A DNA stretch of 8,861 bases from positions 1 to 8,861 of the forward strand of contig JAZRLQ010000043.1 of assembly GCA_045646925.1 (NCBI GenBank). Reading direction: 5' to 3'. A program made the translations under genes and the position numbers. Shown here in pieces: positions 1 to 5,798 of the stretch. Each line of letters starts with the position of its first letter. Positions within the stretch are counted from its first letter, which is position 1. This stretch comes from QALR01 sp045646925 (GTDB lineage: Bacteria; Bacillota; Clostridia; Oscillospirales; CAG-272). The notes under the pieces were generated by a model. It had not been told where the DNA came from. It worked only from the letters and a program-made list of their open reading frames with translations, and made no database searches.

Positions 1-43
1 TGAGCCAAGGAGTTGAATACAAATTTTGTCTTCCTAAGCCCGC

Positions 44-1420
44 TTGGCCTCCGACTTGGAGAAAAGAAGACAAGGCGAGGACGTCAGAATCGACGCGGAG
101 CGCGTTCGCGCCGAAACAGAGCTTAACCGTTCCGCGGCAGAGGCGCAGAGAGCGGCAGAGGAAATCGCGAGAGCCAAAGCTGAGGCAGACAGAGTGGCCG
201 CCGAGAGAGAACGGCAGGCTCGCTTCGACGCCAATATCGACAATATGCTTCCCGACACCACGGAAGAGGACGATGGCAAGGTTATGACCGTTTCCGGCGG
301 CGCTTGGGTACCGAAAAAAATCGCCGGAATTGAGGGTGTCACGCTTGACATCTCTATGGACGAGGACCACGTCGTAACGATCTCGTTGAAAAACAAGGAA
401 GGCACCGTTTTCGCAAGCGGGTCCGTCGACCTCCCTTTGGAGAGCGCCATCGTAGGCGGTCGAGAGGAGAACGGCAAGCTCGTCTTTGAATTGCAAAGCG
501 GTGACACCATCGAGGTTCCCATCGGCAACATCATCAACGGTCTCGTTTCGCAGGATGTCTTCAATGCTCATGCGGGCAGCAAGAGCAATCCTCACGGTGT
601 GACGGCTTCTCAGGTGGGCGCGGCTCCGGCTTCCCATAACCACTCAAAGTCGCAGATCCCGGACTTCCCTTCGACCATGCCACCGAGCGCACATACGCAC
701 ACAAAATCGGAAATATCCGACTTTGCCCACGGAAATCACGTTCCGACGACGCAGGCAACGGACGCCGCGACATTTCTCCGCAACGATAACACTTGGCAAA
801 AAATAACGCCTGCGAACATCGGCGCTGCCGCCGCAACAGAAATTGCCAAGACCGTCTCGACCGGGCTCAGTAATTCAGGCGTCGCTTACGTCAAGATCTC
901 CGGATTTGGCAATTGGGGAACGGGTAATTGGTATGATAAAGGCTTCGCTATGCTCATCACGTCGAGAGGCGGAGAGCTGATTTGGGTTGCCGTATCGAGC
1001 GACGACAGCAACACGAACGCAAAGGCGATCCGTCTTCTCAACACCTACTCCAAGATCAACGCTATCCATTACAGCACGTCCGAAAGCGCCGTATACGTTA
1101 CCGTGAATGCATGGTGCAACAACGTCAACGCGCACATTCTGTCCAACGTGAACGGCGATTACATCCCCACGGTGGCGCAGGCAAACGCCTTGCCGAGCGA
1201 CGCAGTAAAAATCACGATTGCGGAATTCGGCGTTACGGGAAGCGCTACGAACATCGGTGATTCCTCTCGTGCGATTGCGATGACGGGTAGCGGCGCGAGA
1301 CCGACGTATAATAGCGCGGAGATGGCAATGAAAAGTGATATCCCGGCTATTCCAACGGAAACGTGGACGTTCACTCTTGAGGACGGCTCGACCGTTACGA
1401 AGGTGGTGCGTGCAGGATGA
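44..1420 (+). CDS. Phage tail fibre / baseplate-type protein
   Basis: The protein probably forms part of the adsorption apparatus at the tail tip. The first 62 residues or so are an Ala/Glu/Arg-rich coiled coil of the kind that opens many Firmicutes phage fibre proteins. The motif DGKVMTVSGGAWVP (77-90) is a common fibre linker. Histidine-rich fibre repeats follow: NPHGVTASQVGAAP (182-195), HNHSKSQIPDF (198-208) and HTHTKSEISDF (217-227). The last two resemble the HxH metal-binding segments that knit trimeric fibres. ATFLRNDNTWQK (242-253) is another fibre signature, and residues 270-430 look like a beta-rich C-terminal domain. The stop codon overlaps the next gene in ATGA (1417-1420), so the two are translationally coupled. 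The start is uncertain: a stop codon lies in frame at 35-37, the first possible start is the TTG at 44, and no good ribosome binding site precedes it. The true N terminus may lie upstream in another frame. Product class is fairly sure; the start is not. Confidence 0.8.
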   Translation: MASDLEKRRQGEDVRIDAERVRAETELNRSAAEAQRAAEEIARAKAEADRVAAERERQARFDANIDNMLPDTTEEDDGKVMTVSGGAWVPKKIAGIEGVTLDISMDEDHVVTISLKNKEGTVFASGSVDLPLESAIVGGREENGKLVFELQSGDTIEVPIGNIINGLVSQDVFNAHAGSKSNPHGVTASQVGAAPASHNHSKSQIPDFPSTMPPSAHTHTKSEISDFAHGNHVPTTQATDAATFLRNDNTWQKITPANIGAAAATEIAKTVSTGLSNSGVAYVKISGFGNWGTGNWYDKGFAMLITSRGGELIWVAVSSDDSNTNAKAIRLLNTYSKINAIHYSTSESAVYVTVNAWCNNVNAHILSNVNGDYIPTVAQANALPSDAVKITIAEFGVTGSATNIGDSSRAIAMTGSGARPTYNSAEMAMKSDIPAIPTETWTFTLEDGSTVTKVVRAG

Positions 1421-2727
1421 ATTTTGCTACATTAAGAAGCCTTGCCATTCCGGAGGGAAACGTAACTCAAATTACTATCGGTGGCGTGACAGTATGGGTG
1501 TCAAGTAAGCCTATAAAGCTGCAAGTTAAAAAGATAACTTCGGATACCTATGCCGGAGAAACAACATACACCGGCGAGCAATTTATTTTACTCGATATCT
1601 ACCCAAAGAGTGCTGATAGCGTAGTAAAGGTTACCTACGGCGGAATTACAAAAACGCTTACTTTTAGTGGTACTAATAGTATGCCGGTGCAATTCGGTAC
1701 ATTCAACGGAGTATCTGACAGTGTTAGCACGCCAGAGAGTGGAGTTTTAACAATTAGTGGCGATTATAACGGTTTTAGCACTGGAAGTTTCCAAACAGGC
1801 TCAAAAGATTATGACATTGGTCGGTGCGGATGTATAACTGCCGTTGATGATCTTGGCGATATACGAGAATTTACTAATGTATCATTTTGCGGCTGTACAG
1901 AGCTTAACCGCATCTCTTTTCCAAGTGGTATTACAAGTATTGGCTCAAGTGCATTCTCCGGTTGTACAGGACTTACATTGAGCTCTCTTCCTGAAACTGT
2001 TACCAATATTGGAGCCAGTGCATTTAACGGTTGCACCGGAATTACCCTCAGTTCGTTGCCGAGTAAACTTACAGAAATCATGGATGGCACATTTGAGGAC
2101 TGCACAGGACTAACATTGAGTTCTCTTCCCAAAAATATTACAAAGATTGGGACATATGCATTTGACGGTTGCACCGGAATTACCCTTAGTTCGTTGCCAA
2201 GTAAACTTAATACTGTTGGAACATCGGCTTTTAACAATTGTACGGGACTTACATTAAGCGCTCTTCCAAGTACTCTTCTATACATAGGCGCGGGAGCGTT
2301 TTCAGGTTGCACAAATATTACACTCACATCCTTGCCGAATGTTAAAAGTCTTGAGAACAGCGTCTTTGAAGATTGTTATAATATCAATATTACCTCGTTA
2401 CCAAGTTCTGTTACAAGAATGGGCAATAAAGTGTTTAAGATGGAATCCTCCTCTGCAAGTAAGATGAATAACGGCACGATTACCTTGCCAGCAAACCTTG
2501 ACAATGTCGGAGATACTATACTTGCGCGTGGTTATGGTACTTCTTATTGTGTCATGCCAAATGTAATTATAATGCAAGCAACTACTCCACCAAGATTTCT
2601 GGGAAGCTATCCTATATTTGGATCATGGCGCAGTGAAGCTAAAATTATTGTTCCCGCAGGATGTTCTGCGGCGTATAAAGCGGCAGACGGTTGGAGCAAT
2701 TATGCAAATTATATTGTGGAGGGTTAA
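1417..2727 (+). CDS. BspA-type leucine-rich-repeat tail protein, probable receptor-binding tip
   Basis: This 436-residue protein has a short N-terminal module ending near residue 28 (IPEGNVTQITIGGVTVWV), similar to N-terminal segments often seen in Clostridia phage tail-tip proteins. A beta-rich stretch runs to about residue 140. A leucine-rich repeat solenoid of the LRR_5/BspA family follows, with consensus IGxxAFxGCTGLTLSSLP. Its cysteines recur every 23 residues at 160, 183, 206, 229, 252, 275 and 298, then at 320. The C terminus carries the typical BspA cap, VPAGCSAAYKAADGW. BspA repeats usually mediate adhesion to proteins or surfaces, so in this position I infer host-receptor binding. 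The start is fixed by the ATGA overlap with the fibre gene. The gene is visibly AT-richer than its neighbours, which suggests separate acquisition of a host-range module. It has no signal peptide, as expected for a virion protein and unlike bacterial BspA surface proteins. Confidence 0.85.
   Translation: MNFATLRSLAIPEGNVTQITIGGVTVWVSSKPIKLQVKKITSDTYAGETTYTGEQFILLDIYPKSADSVVKVTYGGITKTLTFSGTNSMPVQFGTFNGVSDSVSTPESGVLTISGDYNGFSTGSFQTGSKDYDIGRCGCITAVDDLGDIREFTNVSFCGCTELNRISFPSGITSIGSSAFSGCTGLTLSSLPETVTNIGASAFNGCTGITLSSLPSKLTEIMDGTFEDCTGLTLSSLPKNITKIGTYAFDGCTGITLSSLPSKLNTVGTSAFNNCTGLTLSALPSTLLYIGAGAFSGCTNITLTSLPNVKSLENSVFEDCYNINITSLPSSVTRMGNKVFKMESSSASKMNNGTITLPANLDNVGDTILARGYGTSYCVMPNVIIMQATTPPRFLGSYPIFGSWRSEAKIIVPAGCSAAYKAADGWSNYANYIVEG
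1894..2373 (+). repeat. Tandem 69-bp LRR units arranged in 138-bp super-repeats
   Basis: The coding repeat has seven units, six of 69 bases and a last one of 66. Neighbouring units alternate between a CTGLTLSSLP type and a CTGITLSSLPSKL type. Each type recurs exactly 138 bases apart: the first type at 1963, 2101 and 2239; the second at 2032, 2170 and, diverged, 2308. DNA identity between same-type units (for example 2029-2067 and 2167-2205) is higher than between adjacent units. This implies expansion by duplication of two-unit blocks. Confidence 0.85.
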
Positions 2728-2733
2728 ATAAAA

Positions 2734-3288
2734 ATGGAAATCATCAAACCTACACAGTCTGAATGGATCAGCGAAGTCGAGAGGCATATTCGCGGAGCGA
2801 TTCACAAAATCGGATACGTTATCATCGAGCGCCCGGTGGCGATCGTACACAGAAAATATCAGGTAGACGAGGAAGTTTGTAAGGCTCTCGGCTACGAGGT
2901 TGTAGAATCCTACAATAACGGCGGTACAATCCTCGCAAATCCGGGGGATATCATCTTTTCCCATTTGGACACGCCTGAAAACGGATGGCTTTGGCGGTTC
3001 AGAGATCATTTCGTCGAATGGCTCAAGGCGAAGGGCTTGAACGTGATCCGCGACGATAACGATATTCTTATCGACGGCTATAAGGTCTGCGGTCTCTGTA
3101 TTACGCGATACGGATTGATCGACTTCTCAAGCGCGATCCTTGCGGTCAATACCAATCTCGACGATATCAAGCGAATCTGCCGCAAGCCTATGGTGAAAGT
3201 ACCGAAGGGACTTTCCGATTACGGCATTACGACGGAAGAGGTCGAGCAGATGTTTCTCGATTTCTGCGAACAGGACGGAAAGGAATAA
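2734..3288 (+). CDS. LplA/BPL-fold-like phage protein (lipoate ligase-like)
   Basis: This 184-residue protein reads as a compact relative of the lipoate-protein ligase A / biotin-ligase catalytic fold. Against E. coli LplA by eye, the region GYEVVESYNNGGTILANPGD (53-72) sits where LplA has its RRxSGGGAVFHDLGN nucleotide/lipoate loop. DNDILIDGYKVCG (108-120) aligns with the NDL...RKVSG segment, placing Lys117 on the LplA catalytic lysine. FSSAILAVNTNLDDI (131-145) matches HHGTLLLNADLSRL, and GITTEEVEQMF (164-174) matches the family's GITHEQV helix. The first loop has lost both arginines and one glycine, so ligase activity is doubtful. No lipoyl-domain substrate is encoded nearby. The ribosome binding site GGAGGG (2718-2723) overlaps the end of the LRR gene. 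The gene is co-transcribed with tail genes, so a virion, assembly or host-directed role is possible. The fold is inferred from motifs only. Confidence 0.5.
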   Translation: MEIIKPTQSEWISEVERHIRGAIHKIGYVIIERPVAIVHRKYQVDEEVCKALGYEVVESYNNGGTILANPGDIIFSHLDTPENGWLWRFRDHFVEWLKAKGLNVIRDDNDILIDGYKVCGLCITRYGLIDFSSAILAVNTNLDDIKRICRKPMVKVPKGLSDYGITTEEVEQMFLDFCEQDGKE

Positions 3289-3291
3289 TCT

Positions 3292-3657
3292 ATGAAAATC
3301 ACAATCTTTAACAACAAAAAAGGCTTGATTCACGGTCCCAATCCCAAGCGGATCGGGTGCGAGACGGCGGGAGTCCTGAAGATCGGCGCGACCGAGGTCA
3401 GCCTTCCTGCCGGTGCAGACGTGATCATGCCCATGCTTTTCAACGGCTGTACGGGAGATTATCCCGGCACGTTCACGACCTTGGAGGGCGAGGTTTACAC
3501 GCTTGAAAAGGTAGCCGTTCGCGGCGGTTGGATTCAGCCTCCCCATCCGACGGCGGTGGAGCTGATGGAGCTCAGGTGCCGCGCGGACGCGGCGGAGAAA
3601 AAGCTCGATGAGCTCAGCCACATCTTCGATACCAACGCGCTCAATTTTTTGATTTAA
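3292..3657 (+). CDS. Hypothetical phage protein, beta-rich with C-terminal helix
   Basis: I do not recognise this 121-residue protein. The first 80 residues are rich in short beta-prone segments and glycines (KITIFNNKKGLIHG, LKIGATEVSLPAG, FTTLEGEVYTLEKVAVRGGW). Residues 88-111 form an amphipathic helix (VELMELRCRADAAEKKLDEL) that could be a short coiled coil. There is no signal peptide or membrane segment. The gene starts four bases after the upstream stop, behind GGAAAGGA (3277-3284) that overlaps the end of that gene. It is clearly part of the late operon. Its position between tail genes and the membrane-protein cluster suggests a small structural or accessory tail protein, but this is a guess from context. 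Confidence 0.75.
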   Translation: MKITIFNNKKGLIHGPNPKRIGCETAGVLKIGATEVSLPAGADVIMPMLFNGCTGDYPGTFTTLEGEVYTLEKVAVRGGWIQPPHPTAVELMELRCRADAAEKKLDELSHIFDTNALNFLI

Positions 3658-3672
3658 GAAGGAGAACAACAA

Positions 3673-4353
3673 ATGAAGAAATATCTTACGCTTTTGCTTT
3701 GCATTTTGCTCTTGCTCGCGCTTCCCTTCTCCGTATATGCGGAGGAAACGACCGCAGAAACAACCGAAACGACCACGGGAGGCGCTATTACGGCACCTTC
3801 CGAGGCTCCCGCCGAAGTTCCCGAAGAAGGCGCGTCGAATCTTCTGTCGGTCAAATTCGAAGAATGGGTGCTTCCCAACCTTGAAGAGATCTCCGTCGTT
3901 ATCACGCTGATCTTCACGGCATTCTATAATATGAGAAAGCACAAGCTGCTTAATAAGTCCATCGGCGTCATGAATAATAATACCGTTGCCGTTGCCGAGA
4001 ACAACAAGGCAATGATGGGCGAAGCGCTTCAGAACATTTCTACGACGGCAAATATCGTCACGCAGTACGACGCAAGGATCGCGGCTATGCTTGAGGCGCA
4101 CCAAGCGACCGTGGCAGACAGAGACCGTCTGGAGAAGGAGCTGCACGAGCTGAAGGCTTTCCTCAAGAGCGCTGCGGAGGCAAACCTTGAATTCTCCAAC
4201 GAGCTCGCCGAGCTTCTGAATCTTGCGAATATTCCGAACTTCAAAAAGGAAGAGATCGGCGCACGCCATCTTGCCGCCGTCAATTCCATTAAGACGGCAG
4301 AAGAAGAGGCTCTGCACACCGAGGAGGTGATCCCTCATGGAGAAGAAGCGTAA
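3673..4353 (+). CDS. Exported/membrane protein with signal peptide, one TM and coiled coil
   Basis: This 226-residue protein begins with a clear Sec signal peptide (MKKYLTLLLCILLLLALPFSVYA) with likely cleavage after Ala23. An acidic Thr/Glu/Pro/Ala linker (24-53) follows, then a membrane segment at about 71-86 (EISVVITLIFTAFY) followed by positive residues (RKHK). A long helical region at about 100-185 is probably a coiled coil (VADRDRLEKELHELKAFL). After cleavage, the predicted topology is a short outside linker, one membrane pass and a long cytoplasmic coil. The ribosome binding site AGAAGGAG (3657-3664) is strong and well placed. The 3' end overlaps the next gene by 17 bases. It is the first of three consecutive membrane-protein genes. 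I do not recognise the family; lysis control or superinfection exclusion are both possible. Confidence 0.75.
   Translation: MKKYLTLLLCILLLLALPFSVYAEETTAETTETTTGGAITAPSEAPAEVPEEGASNLLSVKFEEWVLPNLEEISVVITLIFTAFYNMRKHKLLNKSIGVMNNNTVAVAENNKAMMGEALQNISTTANIVTQYDARIAAMLEAHQATVADRDRLEKELHELKAFLKSAAEANLEFSNELAELLNLANIPNFKKEEIGARHLAAVNSIKTAEEEALHTEEVIPHGEEA
4321..4331 (+). promoter_or_regulatory. Near-perfect ribosome binding site for the four-TM gene
   Basis: GAGGAGGTGAT is almost fully complementary to the 16S rRNA 3' end and lies five bases before the ATG at 4337. It sits inside the end of the upstream gene, fixes this start and implies coupled, high translation. Confidence 0.75.
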
Positions 4354-4747
4354 AATCAAATACGCGCTCTTAAAGATACTCAGCGTTCTCATCTCCTGCG
4401 GACTGCCGATCTACGCCGTATACGAGCACTTCCCTCTCTGGACGGTCTCTTACGGTGCGTCGCATTCCATCGGCGCGGGCGGTATCATCTGCCTTATCAT
4501 CATCGTTATCGTGTTCCGCAAGGCTGTATTTCAGTATTTGAGGGACAAGCTTAATCTGCGCCATGCGCCTCCGCTTGCGGTATGGATTATTATGCTCATC
4601 GTTTCCTACGTCCTTTTGTACATCAATCAGTTTATCCGAGATCTTACCACGGTGTTCTGGTTCGGGCTCATCGGCTGCGCCATCGGCACCTTCATGACCT
4701 TCATTGCGGAGAACCGCTACGGAAAGAAGGAGGACGGCGATGGCTGA
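4337..4747 (+). CDS. Small four-TM membrane protein, possible holin
   Basis: This 136-residue protein has four predicted membrane segments at about 9-27, 45-62, 80-97 and 102-123. The N terminus (MEKKRKIK) and the C terminus (RYGKKEDGDG) are charged and probably cytoplasmic. Size, topology and location at the end of the late operon fit a holin, which would open the membrane to end infection. No holin family motif is recognised, and no endolysin gene lies beside it. The gene overlaps the preceding gene by 17 bases and the following one by 8 bases, so the three membrane proteins are probably made together and may act as a complex. Alternative roles are an exclusion protein or an anchor for the following larger membrane protein. 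Confidence 0.7.
   Translation: MEKKRKIKYALLKILSVLISCGLPIYAVYEHFPLWTVSYGASHSIGAGGIICLIIIVIVFRKAVFQYLRDKLNLRHAPPLAVWIIMLIVSYVLLYINQFIRDLTTVFWFGLIGCAIGTFMTFIAENRYGKKEDGDG
4727..4733 (+). promoter_or_regulatory. Ribosome binding site that sets the start at 4740
   Basis: AAGGAGG lies six bases before the ATG at 4740. It decides against the in-frame TTG at 4704, which has no such site and would lie deeper inside the upstream gene. Confidence 0.75.
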
Positions 4748-5690
4748 TCTTGAAAGACTCGAAATGAGCCTCGATAAAACGACGGATTTTCAGAAACGCT
4801 ATAACATCACCTCCAAGGGATTTGCATACATCGTCGGAAAGAACCTCACGCTCTTTATCTGTATGCTCGTTCCGTTCCTGCTCATCGGATTCGTATGGAC
4901 GGACTTCGGTCCCGTTGCAGTCGGTCCGAAGCTTCTGTCCGACGGTATTCTGACGGTGGCGCTCTTCGTGGTCGGTGAGGTTATGATGACCAAGCTCGGC
5001 TCAGACGGCGGTAAGCTCGACGGCGAATACATCAAAGCCAAGAGCGAATACGATGATCTTGTAATCAAGGTTGGCGAGGTCGGTTCTCTTCTGATGGGGG
5101 TGTTCTGCGATTGGCAGATCGACCTTGAAATGAGACAAGCGGTCAACACGAGGCTTCGCGTTCTCCGTATGACTCCCGCAATGTGGAACGAGGTCAAGGA
5201 CCTTCCCTACGAGGAATTGGAGCGGCGGTTCGGCAGATCCAAGGCAAAGAAGCTCGTCGAGATCCGAACGCTCAAGCCGATCGAACTCAACGAGGCGATC
5301 CTTCTTTACGACGGCGACAAATCCGCGAGAGGCGGCGTTCCGGTGTCCGCAGAGGACTATCTGAAGAGCAGAACGCATTTCATCAAGACCTTGATCGCTT
5401 GTATTTTCACGGGGCTTCTGACCGTCACCGTGGTCGTGACATTGACGCAGGATATCACCTTCGCTCGTGTGCTTTATACCTTGTTCAAGCTCGTTATGCT
5501 CCTTTTCCGTATGGCAAAGGGCTATGACAGAGGCGCGAGGGCGTACAACACCATCGAGGTCAAGCAATACCGTGCGAGATCCAATTATCTCAGACAGTAC
5601 ATCACCTTTATCCGCGACAAGATCTATCTGAAGATCGAGGATAAATACGGCGACATTGCACAGTTCGTTGGCTATACCACACAAGAATAA
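4740..5690 (+). CDS. Four-TM membrane protein with large central soluble region
   Basis: This 316-residue protein has two membrane hairpins: segments at about 35-53 and 67-84, then about 214-234 and 240-258. They flank a roughly 130-residue charged cytoplasmic region (85-213) with LPYEELERRFGRSKAKKLVEI-like helices. The last 55 residues are basic and helical (KQYRARSNYLRQYITFIRDK). I do not recognise the family, and no catalytic motif is evident. The ATG at 4740 is preferred because of a six-base-spaced AAGGAGG; an upstream TTG at 4704 is less likely. It overlaps the previous gene by 8 bases and is the last gene before the late-operon terminator. With the two preceding genes it makes a three-protein membrane module of unknown role, in the place where phages usually keep lysis genes. 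Confidence 0.75.
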   Translation: MADLERLEMSLDKTTDFQKRYNITSKGFAYIVGKNLTLFICMLVPFLLIGFVWTDFGPVAVGPKLLSDGILTVALFVVGEVMMTKLGSDGGKLDGEYIKAKSEYDDLVIKVGEVGSLLMGVFCDWQIDLEMRQAVNTRLRVLRMTPAMWNEVKDLPYEELERRFGRSKAKKLVEIRTLKPIELNEAILLYDGDKSARGGVPVSAEDYLKSRTHFIKTLIACIFTGLLTVTVVVTLTQDITFARVLYTLFKLVMLLFRMAKGYDRGARAYNTIEVKQYRARSNYLRQYITFIRDKIYLKIEDKYGDIAQFVGYTTQE

Positions 5691-5695
5691 TAATG

Positions 5696-5722
5696 AAAAG
5701 GCACCCGTTTGGGTGCCTTTTT
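5696..5722. terminator. Bidirectional intrinsic terminator closing the late operon
   Basis: AAAAGGCACCC (5696-5706), loop GTTT, then GGGTGCCTTTT (5711-5721) form a perfect 11-bp stem followed by a T run; the A run on the left serves the opposite strand. It lies six bases after the last late gene and can also stop transcripts coming leftward from the recombinase gene. Confidence 0.9.
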
Positions 5723-5738
5723 GGGGTGGATTTATACG

Positions 5739-5780
5739 GATATCATTGGTGAGCAGGCGAACCTGCTCATCGATGATGTA
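5739..5780. other. Imperfect 19-bp dyad, candidate attP or 3' hairpin
   Basis: Arms 5739-5757 and 5762-5780 match as inverted repeats at 15 of 19 positions, with the inner eight bases (TGAGCAGG / CCTGCTCA) perfect around CGAA. No T run follows on either strand, so it is a poor terminator by itself. Large serine integrases act at sites of about 40-50 bp with imperfect dyad symmetry around a non-palindromic dinucleotide, often beside the integrase gene. Here the centre is GA (5759-5760). It lies between the late terminator and the recombinase stop codon. This is positional and structural inference; no bacterial partner site was seen. Confidence 0.35.
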
Positions 5781-5798
5781 GGTGACAGGTATGAAGGA

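Noticed and set aside
1809..2327. Minus-strand open frame with internal repeats
   Set aside because: Its repeats are only the complement of the LRR coding repeats on the plus strand.
1894..2373. Regular repeat spacing as a CRISPR array
   Set aside because: The 69-base units are coding LRR repeats without unique spacers.
2521..2727. Variable region of a diversity-generating retroelement at the end of the LRR gene
   Set aside because: No reverse transcriptase or template repeat is in the window, and the end of the gene is a normal BspA cap without the expected run of adenine-rich variable codons.
3127..4392. Long minus-strand open frame across the small late genes
   Set aside because: It is antisense to four consecutive plus-strand genes that have good ribosome binding sites, signal peptide and membrane segments; its own translation looks like low-complexity mirror sequence.
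5750..5769. Hairpin TGAGCAGG-CGAA-CCTGCTCA as the recombinase terminator
   Set aside because: No T run follows on either strand, while a good bidirectional terminator lies 28 bases further; symmetry extends well past the stem, which fits an attachment-site candidate better.
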